Origin: Auritidibacter sp. Marseille-P8566
GTDB lineage: Bacteria > Bacteroidota > Bacteroidia > Flavobacteriales > Flavobacteriaceae
DNA: 8,595 bases
Assembly: GCA_943325595.2 (NCBI GenBank)
Contig: CALPQA020000056.1
Coordinates: forward strand, 1-8,595
Reading direction: 5' to 3'
The translations under genes were made by a program, and so were the position numbers. The notes below the pieces were generated by a model. It was not told the DNA's origin. It did no database searches and worked only from the letters and a program-made list of their open reading frames with translations. Shown piece after piece: positions 1 to 6,007 of the stretch (positions are counted from its first letter, which is position 1; each line of letters opens with the position of its first letter).

Positions 1-744
1 CAAGAAAACGAACCCGACATTTTCGGAGCCATTCGTAAAAATGCCTTATTGGAAAATGTAACTATGGATGCCAATGGAATAATTGACTTTAAAGACGGTT
101 CGGTTACGCAAAATACGCGAGTTTCCTATCCAATAGATCATATCGAGAATATTGTAAAACCAATTTCGAAAGCAGGTCATGCTACCAAAGTTATCTTTCT
201 TACAGCCGATGCTTTTGGCGTAATGCCTCCCGTTTCTAAATTGACACCAGAACAAACTAAATATTTTTTCCTTTCAGGATTTACTGCAAAATTAGCGGGT
301 ACAGAAAGAGGAGTAACCCAACCAGAACCTACATTTTCAGCTTGTTTCGGAAAAGCATTTTTGTGCTTGCATCCAACAAAATATGGAGAAGAATTGGTAA
401 AGAAAATGGAGCAACATCACGCGACAGCCTATATGGTAAATACGGGTTGGAATGGAACGGGTAAAAGAATTTCGATAAAAGACACCCGTGCCATTATCGA
501 TAGAATTCTTGACGATTCCTTAGAAAATACCGAAACACAAATTATCCCGATATTTAATTTAGAAGTTCCTCTAGAATTAGAAGGGGTAAATACTCAAATT
601 TTAGACCCTAGAAACACGTATACAGAAGCTTCAGAATGGGAAGGAAAAGCAGAAAATTTAGCAGCTTTATTTATTAAAAACTTTGCACAATATACGGACA
701 ATGATGAAGGTAAAAACCTTGTTAAAGCAGGTCCGCAATTATAA
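1..744 (+). CDS. pckA: Phosphoenolpyruvate carboxykinase (ATP), C-terminal part, 5'-truncated by window edge
   Basis: This enzyme catalyses ATP-dependent decarboxylation and phosphorylation of oxaloacetate to phosphoenolpyruvate, the entry step of gluconeogenesis in the cytoplasm. The reading frame is open from base 1 and gives 247 residues, so somewhat under half of a family member of about 530-540 residues is present. The residues match my memory of E. coli PckA closely: [17 protein letters not shown] (the Arg of NTRVSYP is a substrate-binding residue), the block [62 protein letters not shown] and ILDPRNTY. The frame ends normally at TAA with the typical '..LVKAGPQL' tail. A TTG at 49 could pass for a start, but the frame upstream of it already reads like PEPCK ([16 protein letters not shown]), so the real start lies outside the window. 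The gene converges on hemD and shares a terminator with it. Confidence 0.97.
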   Translation, partial: QENEPDIFGAIRKNALLENVTMDANGIIDFKDGSVTQNTRVSYPIDHIENIVKPISKAGHATKVIFLTADAFGVMPPVSKLTPEQTKYFFLSGFTAKLAGTERGVTQPEPTFSACFGKAFLCLHPTKYGEELVKKMEQHHATAYMVNTGWNGTGKRISIKDTRAIIDRILDDSLENTETQIIPIFNLEVPLELEGVNTQILDPRNTYTEASEWEGKAENLAALFIKNFAQYTDNDEGKNLVKAGPQL

Positions 745-787
745 ATATTAAACAAAAATCAAAACTTAATTTTTTAGGTATTAATTC

Positions 788-829
788 AAAAAAAAAGCTT
801 TCAGATTATTTCTGAAAGCTTTTGCTTTT
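788..829. terminator. Bidirectional intrinsic terminator between pckA and hemD
   Basis: There is a perfect 13-bp inverted repeat: the left arm at 793-805 is AAAAGCTTTCAGA and the right arm at 811-823 is TCTGAAAGCTTTT, with a 5-nt loop. On the plus strand the stem runs into a T-rich tail (820-829). On the minus strand the nine A residues at 788-796 become a run of T. It sits between two convergent stop codons (744 and 845), which is where a shared terminator is expected. Confidence 0.9.
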
Positions 830-844
830 ATAAGTAAGAAAATA

Positions 845-1612
845 TTATTTCTCTTTAGTTTCTTTATTTACTTTAGTAATATATTTGTCTAAAGCCATTG
901 TCATGGAAGGCGATTCTGGACTTGGAGCCATAATGTCAACACGCAATCCGTGCTCTATCGCTTCTTTTTGAGTAGTGCTTCCAAATACAGCAATTCGGGT
1001 TTCTTTTTGTTCAAAATCAGGGAAGTTCATAAATAATGACTTAATTCCTGTTGGACTAAAAAAAGCTAAGACATCATAATAAACATCCGCTAAATCTGAT
1101 AAATCGCTCATTACGGTTTTATAAAAAACAGCTTGTGTCCAATCTAATTTTAGATTGTTCAAGGTATTTGGCGCCTCGGCATTCAATTGATCAGAGGCTG
1201 GTAATAAGAATTTTTCGTCTTTGTATTTCTTCAATAAAGAAGTTAAATCTACAAAATCTTTCTGTCCAACGTAGATTTTACGTTTTCGATAGACTACGTA
1301 TTTCTGTAAGTAAAAAGCAACTGCTTCCGACTGGCAAAAGTATTTTAATCCTTCTGGAACTTTGTAACGCATTTCATCTGCAACTCTAAAAAAATGATCT
1401 ACTGCGTTTTTACTTGTTAAAATTATTGCAGTAAAATTATTTAGGTCGATTTTTTGAAGTCGAATCTCTTTCGCATTAACTCCTTCGACATGAATAAAAG
1501 GTCTGAAATCAATTTTTACTTTATGTTTTTGTTGCAACTCAAAGTAAGGAGAATTCTCCACTTTAGGCTCAGGCTGTGACACCAAAATTGTTTTCACTTT
1601 CATATTTGACAT
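845..1612 (-). CDS. hemD: Uroporphyrinogen-III synthase
   Basis: This enzyme cyclises hydroxymethylbilane to uroporphyrinogen III with inversion of ring D, the branch point of the haem, sirohaem and other tetrapyrrole pathways, in the cytoplasm. The 255-residue length is normal for the family. HemD sequences diverge strongly, so the call rests on the scattered motifs and on overall resemblance to flavobacterial HemD: the N-terminal 'KTILVSQPEP' strand, 'IILTSKNAVDHFF' (about 63-75), 'VLAFFSPTGIKSL' (about 181-193), 'IAVFGSTTQKEA' (about 207-218) and the closing 'APSPESPSM' (about 229-237). These correspond to the two HemD-fold domains. The start at 1612 gives MSNM; the Met at 1603 is an equally possible start three residues in, and no Shine-Dalgarno sequence separates them. 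It lies 11 bp downstream of the DUF4271 gene and is probably transcribed with it from the promoter near 2300. Transcription ends at the hairpin at 788-829. Confidence 0.88.
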   Translation of the reverse strand: MSNMKVKTILVSQPEPKVENSPYFELQQKHKVKIDFRPFIHVEGVNAKEIRLQKIDLNNFTAIILTSKNAVDHFFRVADEMRYKVPEGLKYFCQSEAVAFYLQKYVVYRKRKIYVGQKDFVDLTSLLKKYKDEKFLLPASDQLNAEAPNTLNNLKLDWTQAVFYKTVMSDLSDLADVYYDVLAFFSPTGIKSLFMNFPDFEQKETRIAVFGSTTQKEAIEHGLRVDIMAPSPESPSMTMALDKYITKVNKETKEK

Positions 1613-1623
1613 TTTCTAATATG

Positions 1624-2289
1624 CTAATTTTTTGTAAACCAATAATACATAAAATAGTAGGGTGCTATTTCAAGAGCGCAAAGATACAAAATAAAATAAA
1701 ACAAGTTGCTCAATAGTATATTTTGATAATTTTTTAGCGTAACCAAATAGGTAAATAGATTGATTATCAAAACAATAGATATAAAAACGAGTAAAAATAC
1801 TCGTTGAAATGCATCATAATAAAACAAAAAACAATTGATAGGTAGTAAGAAAACGCCAATATAAGTTCGGTAACTTACCTTTTGCAGGTTAAATTGTTCT
1901 GCAAATTCTTCTATATCAAAGGCGGTGGCAATAATTTTCTCGATAAGATATTTCGACAGAATATACACCGTTAAAAAAGTGAAAATTTGAACATAAACGA
2001 GCCAATCGGATTTTAAAACATAGCCAAATTGGTAAAGTGTCAAATGGATAAAAAAGGAAAACGAAATCAACTGAACGATAAATAGAAATACCGTAAACCA
2101 GCTCATCATTTGGCTAGAGTCTTTATAGACTTTCAAGTATTTGTCGGAAATAATCAACCTCGAAAACTCGTTGAATCTGTTTTCAAAGATAGATTTTGTC
2201 ATTGCAATTAAAACAAATGAAAGTATAAATAAAGCGGTTGCCCAATCTTTATTCTCTATTATTCGAGGATGGAGTACGTTTTCAATCAT
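1624..2289 (-). CDS. DUF4271 family integral membrane protein
   Basis: This is a 221-residue hydrophobic protein with about six predicted membrane helices (roughly residues 16-31, 63-84, 95-115, 141-158, 163-184 and 191-217). A polar stretch between helices 1 and 2 (about 33-61) and another between helices 3 and 4 (about 116-140, with an acidic DIEEFAEQF piece) are the main non-membrane parts. The C-terminal helix carries 'FYFILYLCALEIAPYYF' (about 197-213); the E and P of LEIAP within it are what I remember as the DUF4271 signature. No enzymatic motif is visible and the function is unknown. It is the first gene of a two-gene unit with hemD, which suggests, but does not prove, a link to tetrapyrrole metabolism. 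The start at 2289 is chosen because a TAnnTTTG promoter lies immediately upstream and no other ATG precedes the first helix. Confidence 0.85.
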   Translation of the reverse strand: MIENVLHPRIIENKDWATALFILSFVLIAMTKSIFENRFNEFSRLIISDKYLKVYKDSSQMMSWFTVFLFIVQLISFSFFIHLTLYQFGYVLKSDWLVYVQIFTFLTVYILSKYLIEKIIATAFDIEEFAEQFNLQKVSYRTYIGVFLLPINCFLFYYDAFQRVFLLVFISIVLIINLFTYLVTLKNYQNILLSNLFYFILYLCALEIAPYYFMYYWFTKN

Positions 2290-2296
2290 ATCGGTG

Positions 2297-2304
2297 CAAA
2301 ATTA
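2297..2304 (-). promoter_or_regulatory. Putative -7 promoter element (TAATTTTG) of the DUF4271-hemD operon
   Basis: Read on the minus strand this is TAATTTTG, an exact match to the Bacteroidota TAnnTTTG element. Only 7 nt separate it from the ATG at 2289, so the transcript would have almost no leader. No clear TTG is seen at the -33 position. Confidence 0.5.
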
Positions 2305-2367
2305 CTAAATTTTTCATGGGTTTTATTTATTATACAATTATTATGAAAAGCAAAACAATAAAAAGTT

Positions 2368-2375
2368 TATTTTTG
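2368..2375 (+). promoter_or_regulatory. Putative -7 promoter element (TATTTTTG) of the mannosyltransferase-pyrC-DUF4296 operon
   Basis: This is an exact TAnnTTTG match, 22 nt before the ATG at 2398, which leaves a leader of roughly 15-18 nt. The expected -33 TTG is weak or absent. The 108-bp gap 2290-2397 holds this and the opposing promoter. Confidence 0.55.
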
Positions 2376-2397
2376 CATTTTATATTCAAATTATTAT

Positions 2398-3123
2398 ATG
2401 AACGATAGTATTGTCATAATTCCTACTTACAACGAAATTGAAAATATTGAAAGTATCGTCAGAGCGGTGTTTTCATTGCACAAACCTTTTCATATTTTGA
2501 TTGTTGATGACAATTCTCCAGATAAAACCGCTGATAAAGTAAAGATGCTCCAACAAGAATTTGGAGATCGATTATTTTTAGAAGTAAGACAAAAAAAGGC
2601 AGGACTAGGAACGGCTTATGTTTTTGGATTTAAATGGGCATTGGAAAAAAAATATGAATTCGTATTTGAAATGGATGCCGATTTTTCACATAATCCAGCC
2701 GATTTAGAAAAATTATATGAGGCTTGTCATTTTGGTGGTGGTGATATTGCGATTGGTTCCCGCTATGTAACGGGAGTAAATGTTGTGAATTGGCCTTTAA
2801 GCCGCGTTTTGATGTCGTATTTTGCTTCCTATTATGTAAAGAAAATCACGGGAATGAAAATTCACGATGCGACCGCAGGATTCATGTGTTATAAAAGGCA
2901 GGTTTTAGAAGCTATAAATTTGGACAGAATCAAATTCATTGGCTATGCTTTTCAAATAGAAATGAAATACAGAGCCTATTCCAAAAATTTTAAAATTATT
3001 GAAGTCCCAATTATATTTACAGACCGAACTAAAGGAGAATCAAAAATGAGTAATTCTATAATAAAAGAAGCCGTTTTTGGAGTGATTTCCCTAAGAATAA
3101 GCAAGTTTTTTAATCGATTATAA
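2398..3123 (+). CDS. Polyprenol monophosphomannose synthase-like glycosyltransferase, GT2 family
   Basis: It is expected to transfer mannose from GDP-mannose to a polyprenyl phosphate on the cytoplasmic face of the membrane, making a lipid-linked sugar donor. The 241 residues form a single GT-A domain with all the dolichol-phosphate-mannose synthase motifs in order: VIIPTYNE (6-13), IVDDNSPDKT (35-44), KAGLGTAY (67-74), EMDADFSHNP with the metal-binding DAD (93-95), GSRYVTG (120-126), DATAGFMCYKR (157-167) and FTDRTKGESKMS (207-218). There is no C-terminal membrane anchor, as in the short soluble DPM1 class, so membrane contact must be peripheral. The ATG at 2398 begins directly at the first beta strand. 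It is the first gene of an operon with pyrC (12 bp gap) and a DUF4296 lipoprotein. Donor and acceptor identity are inferred from the family; a glucose- or GlcNAc-specific relative is less likely but possible. Confidence 0.9.
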   Translation: MNDSIVIIPTYNEIENIESIVRAVFSLHKPFHILIVDDNSPDKTADKVKMLQQEFGDRLFLEVRQKKAGLGTAYVFGFKWALEKKYEFVFEMDADFSHNPADLEKLYEACHFGGGDIAIGSRYVTGVNVVNWPLSRVLMSYFASYYVKKITGMKIHDATAGFMCYKRQVLEAINLDRIKFIGYAFQIEMKYRAYSKNFKIIEVPIIFTDRTKGESKMSNSIIKEAVFGVISLRISKFFNRL

Positions 3124-3135
3124 GCAAGAGAACAG

Positions 3136-4476
3136 ATGAATAGGATTTTAATTAAGAACGCAAAAATTGTAAACGAAGGAACAATTTTTGAAGGCGATGT
3201 ATTAATAGAAAATGAGTTTATTGTTGAAATTGCAGAAAGCATAAGTGCAAAATCATCTGATTGTAAAATTATTAATGCCGAAGGAAACTATTTAATTCCT
3301 GGAGCAATTGACGACCAAGTTCATTTTAGAGAACCAGGTTTGACTCACAAAGGCGATATTGAATCGGAATCTCGAGCTGCTGTTGCAGGCGGAATTACAT
3401 CCTATATTGAACAACCCAATACGGTTCCAAATGCGGTAACCCAAGAAATTTTAGAAGAAAAATATAAAATTGCAGCCGAGAAATCGTTTGCAAATTATTC
3501 TTTTATGATGGGCGCCACCAATGATAATTTGGCTGAAGTTTTAAAAACCAATCCCAAAAATGTTGCAGGAATCAAAATATTCTTAGGTTCCTCAACGGGA
3601 AACATGTTGGTTGATAACGAAGAAGTTTTAGAGAAAATTTTTTCGAGTACACCAATGTTAATTGCAGTTCATTGTGAAGATGAAGCCACAATTAGAAACA
3701 ATTTAGAAAAATATAAGGCGCAATATGGAGATGACGTTCCGGTTCAAGTACATCATTTAATTCGTAGCGAGGAAGCGTGCTATATTTCATCTTCAAAAGC
3801 AATTGCTTTAGCTAAAAAAACGGGAGCACGATTACACGTTTTTCATCTTTCTACAGCTAAAGAAATGGATTTGTTTACCAATAAAATTCCATTAGAACAA
3901 AAGAAAATTACCGCTGAGGTTTGCATTCATCATTTGTGGTTTACCAATGAAGATTATGATACGAAAGGGAATTTCATAAAATGGAATCCAGCTGTGAAAA
4001 CTGAAAATGACAGAAAAGTACTTTGGGAAGCCTTGCTTGATGATAGAATTGATGTCATTGCAACCGATCACGCGCCGCATACTTTAGAAGAAAAACAACA
4101 ATCCTATTTGAATGCGCCTTCGGGAGGGCCATTGGTTCAGCATGCTGTGGTTGCTATGTTTGAAGCGCATTTGCAAGGCAAAATTTCAGTTGAAAAAATT
4201 GTACAAAAAATGGCTCACAATCCAGCCATTCTATTCAAAATTGAAAAAAGAGGATTCATAAAAGAAGGTTATTATGCCGATTTGGCAATTGTAAATTCTG
4301 GATTGCCGTGGAGTGTAAAAAAAGAAAATATTTTTTCAAAGTGCGGATGGTCGCCTTTTGAAGATTTTACCTTTAGATCGAGAATTACCCATACATTTGT
4401 AAACGGACAGTTGGTATATCAAAATTTTAAAGTGAAAGATATTCGCTCTGGAAAAAGGTTGTTATTTGATCGTTAA
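3136..4476 (+). CDS. pyrC: Dihydroorotase
   Basis: It interconverts N-carbamoyl-L-aspartate and L-dihydroorotate, the third step of de novo pyrimidine synthesis, in the cytoplasm. The 446 residues follow the amidohydrolase plan: an N-terminal beta-sandwich part (1-55), a metal-dependent barrel, and a returning C-terminal sandwich part (about 375-446). Visible motifs are LIPGAIDDQVHFREPG (53-68), QPNTVPN (93-99), GIKIF with Lys147 as candidate carboxylated lysine, AVHCEDE (His179), HVFHLSTAKE (His237) and DVIATDHAPH (Asp311). In most relatives the first motif reads DxHxH; here the first His is Gln61. I recall the same 'IDDQVHFREPGLTHK' in other Bacteroidota dihydroorotases, so this is probably a lineage feature and not a defect. 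The length suits the long (class I-like) group more than the short E. coli PyrC type. The gene lies 12 bp after the mannosyltransferase and 21 bp before the DUF4296 gene. Confidence 0.93.
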   Translation: MNRILIKNAKIVNEGTIFEGDVLIENEFIVEIAESISAKSSDCKIINAEGNYLIPGAIDDQVHFREPGLTHKGDIESESRAAVAGGITSYIEQPNTVPNAVTQEILEEKYKIAAEKSFANYSFMMGATNDNLAEVLKTNPKNVAGIKIFLGSSTGNMLVDNEEVLEKIFSSTPMLIAVHCEDEATIRNNLEKYKAQYGDDVPVQVHHLIRSEEACYISSSKAIALAKKTGARLHVFHLSTAKEMDLFTNKIPLEQKKITAEVCIHHLWFTNEDYDTKGNFIKWNPAVKTENDRKVLWEALLDDRIDVIATDHAPHTLEEKQQSYLNAPSGGPLVQHAVVAMFEAHLQGKISVEKIVQKMAHNPAILFKIEKRGFIKEGYYADLAIVNSGLPWSVKKENIFSKCGWSPFEDFTFRSRITHTFVNGQLVYQNFKVKDIRSGKRLLFDR

Positions 4477-4497
4477 TAGTATTTAGTACATCAATTT

Positions 4498-4875
4498 ATG
4501 AAAAAAATTATTGCTTTATTTATCTTGTTTTCAATGGTTGTTGGTTGCCAAGAGTCGGCAGTTCCAAAACCAGATAATTTAATTGATGAAGATGTTTTAG
4601 TTTCTATTTTATATGATTTGTCACTATTGGAAGCGATGAAATCTCAAAACCCAGCGGTTTTAGAAACCAACAATATTAACCCAAACACCTATATTTATAG
4701 TAAGTATAAAATTGACAGCCTTCAATTTGCCAGAAGCAATAAATATTATGCTTCGGATATTAAAAAATATAAGGAAATAGTTGAAAATGTCAACAAAAAA
4801 ATTGAGGAGCAAAAAACGCTTTTAACAAAACCTAAATTGGTAAATAAAAGTAATTCTAAAATCGAAACCAAGTAA
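4498..4875 (+). CDS. DUF4296 domain lipoprotein
   Basis: This is a small (125-residue) predicted lipoprotein of unknown function. The N-terminus has a classic type II signal: two lysines, a hydrophobic run, and a lipobox VVGC with the lipidated Cys at residue 17. The residues after it (QESA) are not the acidic-rich surface-export signal of Bacteroidota, so a periplasm-facing location is more likely. The mature part shows the pattern I associate with DUF4296: 'PKPDNLIDEDVLVSILYDLSLLEA' split over residues 23-46, then 'YSKYKIDSLQFARSNKYYASD' over 67-87, mostly helical, ending in a lysine-rich helix and a low-complexity K/N/S tail (about 101-125). IDSLQF contains the sequence D-S-L (73-75), which fits the Bacteroidota O-glycosylation sequon. 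It is the last gene of the operon, 21 bp after pyrC, and its stop is 1 bp from that of the opposing epimerase gene. Confidence 0.83.
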   Translation: MKKIIALFILFSMVVGCQESAVPKPDNLIDEDVLVSILYDLSLLEAMKSQNPAVLETNNINPNTYIYSKYKIDSLQFARSNKYYASDIKKYKEIVENVNKKIEEQKTLLTKPKLVNKSNSKIETK

Positions 4876-4876
4876 A

Positions 4877-5896
4877 TTATTTTGCTAGTTTAGACTGAAG
4901 CGCCACAATTTCATGAATGTACTCTTTTACATTTCTGAATTGAAAATTAAAAGTAGTTGTTGCTTTTTCGTTAGAATACAAATCGGTTGAATGACTAGAA
5001 CGTGCCGTTTCTTTTGATAATTTTCTTTTTTGATTGAAAATTGTTGCTGCAATCCAATCCAATCGCCAAGCAATTTTTGTTAACCACGGCGAAGCATAAA
5101 AGCGAGGTTTTTTAACTTTAAGGGCATCGGCAATAAAGTTTAAAATAACTTCATAAGAATAATTCCCTTCGATAACTACAAATTTTTCTCCATTTATTTT
5201 TGTATCCAAATCGTTTTTCATGGCTAAAATCAATAATTGAGCAACATCTGTAACGGCTACAAATCCAGAGGATCCTTTGGTGTAAAATGACATTCCATTG
5301 GCAACAGCCGAAAAAAGTTGTCCACTTCCTTTTTCCCAAAAACCAGGACCAAGAATAATTCCGGGATTCAAAACCACCACATCAAGACCTTCTTGTTGCC
5401 CGCGCCAAATTTCAATCTCGGCACCATATTTAGAAATTGCATAGTCGCTGTGATGCTTTTCGGGATTCCATTCTGTTGCTTCGTTGATGATAGTTTCAAA
5501 ACTTTTCAAATCGCCTAATGCGGCTATAGAGCTAACATAGCAAAGTTTTTTTACGTTTTTTGAAATACAAAAATTGACAATATTTGCTGTTCCTTCAATA
5601 TTGGTTTTTCGAAGAAGCGCTTCATCTTTTGGGTCAAATGAAATCAAAGCAGCGCAATGATAAACAAAATCAACATTTGCGAAAGCGATTTCTAAGGAAG
5701 GAATATCGGTAATATCAGCCTGAATCCATTCTATTTTATAGTATAAATTGCCTTTTTGATATAAATCAAATAAGGATTTCGTAGCTAATTTCGAATTTTC
5801 AGTTCTATAAATGGCACGCACACTTTCGCCGTTTTCAATTAATTGAAGTGACAAATGAGAACCTACCAAACCTGTTGCGCCTGTAACTAATATCAT
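4877..5896 (-). CDS. NAD(P)-dependent epimerase/reductase, extended SDR family
   Basis: This 339-residue extended short-chain dehydrogenase/reductase probably oxidises, reduces or epimerises a sugar nucleotide, steroid-like or flavonol-like substrate; the substrate cannot be told. The nucleotide-binding motif TGATGLVG is at residues 5-12, an Asp at 61 (QADITD) follows the fold, the HCAAL motif is at 80-84, the catalytic region has SSIAALG (122-128) and Tyr152-AIS-Lys156, and NPGIILGPG follows at 177-185. It most resembles the dihydroflavonol-4-reductase/3-beta-hydroxysteroid dehydrogenase branch. The frame stays open to 5959, which would add 21 residues, but the family normally begins one or two residues before the Rossmann strand, exactly at Met 5896 (MILVTGATG). 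A promoter-like CAAAATA lies between the two candidate starts, supporting the shorter form. It is divergent from tyrS and convergent with the DUF4296 gene, so probably a single-gene unit. Confidence 0.88.
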   Translation of the reverse strand: MILVTGATGLVGSHLSLQLIENGESVRAIYRTENSKLATKSLFDLYQKGNLYYKIEWIQADITDIPSLEIAFANVDFVYHCAALISFDPKDEALLRKTNIEGTANIVNFCISKNVKKLCYVSSIAALGDLKSFETIINEATEWNPEKHHSDYAISKYGAEIEIWRGQQEGLDVVVLNPGIILGPGFWEKGSGQLFSAVANGMSFYTKGSSGFVAVTDVAQLLILAMKNDLDTKINGEKFVVIEGNYSYEVILNFIADALKVKKPRFYASPWLTKIAWRLDWIAATIFNQKRKLSKETARSSHSTDLYSNEKATTTFNFQFRNVKEYIHEIVALQSKLAK

Positions 5897-5900
5897 ACTA

Positions 5901-5915
5901 CGAAAGTACAAAATA
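5901..5915 (-). promoter_or_regulatory. Putative promoter of the SDR gene (two imperfect -7 elements)
   Basis: On the minus strand TATTTTG (5915-5909) is one base short of TAnnTTTG, and TACTTTCG (5908-5901) matches it at all but one fixed position. They end 12 and 4 nt before the ATG at 5896. Either would give a very short leader and would place transcription start inside the longer reading frame. Confidence 0.35.
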
Positions 5916-5955
5916 GGAAGGATGAAACATATTTTTTTTTCGATTAACCGAATAA

Positions 5956-5974
5956 ACAAATCAACAAATCAACA
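5956..5974 (+). repeat. Short tandem repeat, 8-bp unit ACAAATCA, about 2.4 copies
   Basis: Two perfect adjacent copies of ACAAATCA plus a partial third (ACA) lie just upstream of the tyrS -7 element, in the intergenic region shared with the SDR gene. It is too short to imply a function by itself. Confidence 0.6.
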
Positions 5975-5982
5975 TTAAATTT

Positions 5983-5990
5983 TATCTTTG
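5983..5990 (+). promoter_or_regulatory. Putative -7 promoter element (TATCTTTG) of tyrS
   Basis: This is an exact match to TAnnTTTG, with 17 nt to the ATG at 6008. No TTG is seen about 20 bp upstream. The leader is far too short for a T-box or other aminoacyl-tRNA-sensing element. Confidence 0.55.
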
Positions 5991-6007
5991 CCCAAATTGA
6001 TTTAGAA

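Noticed and set aside
49..51. TTG at 49 as the start of a short 231-residue protein
   Set aside because: The frame upstream to base 1 already encodes PEPCK sequence, so this is an internal Leu codon of a truncated gene.
5897..5959. An N-terminal extension of the SDR protein (21 residues from an ATG at 5959)
   Set aside because: The added residues precede the Rossmann strand that normally starts the protein, the stretch contains a T-run and promoter-like boxes, and the ATG at 5896 gives a normal family N-terminus.
5956..5974. The ACAAATCA tandem repeat as a phase-variable promoter element
   Set aside because: Only about 2.4 copies are present, too few for frequent slippage, and it does not separate recognised promoter elements.
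5951..6007. A T-box or other tRNA/amino-acid sensing leader for tyrS
   Set aside because: Only 17 nt lie between the promoter element and the ATG, too short for such a structure, and no T-box sequence is seen.
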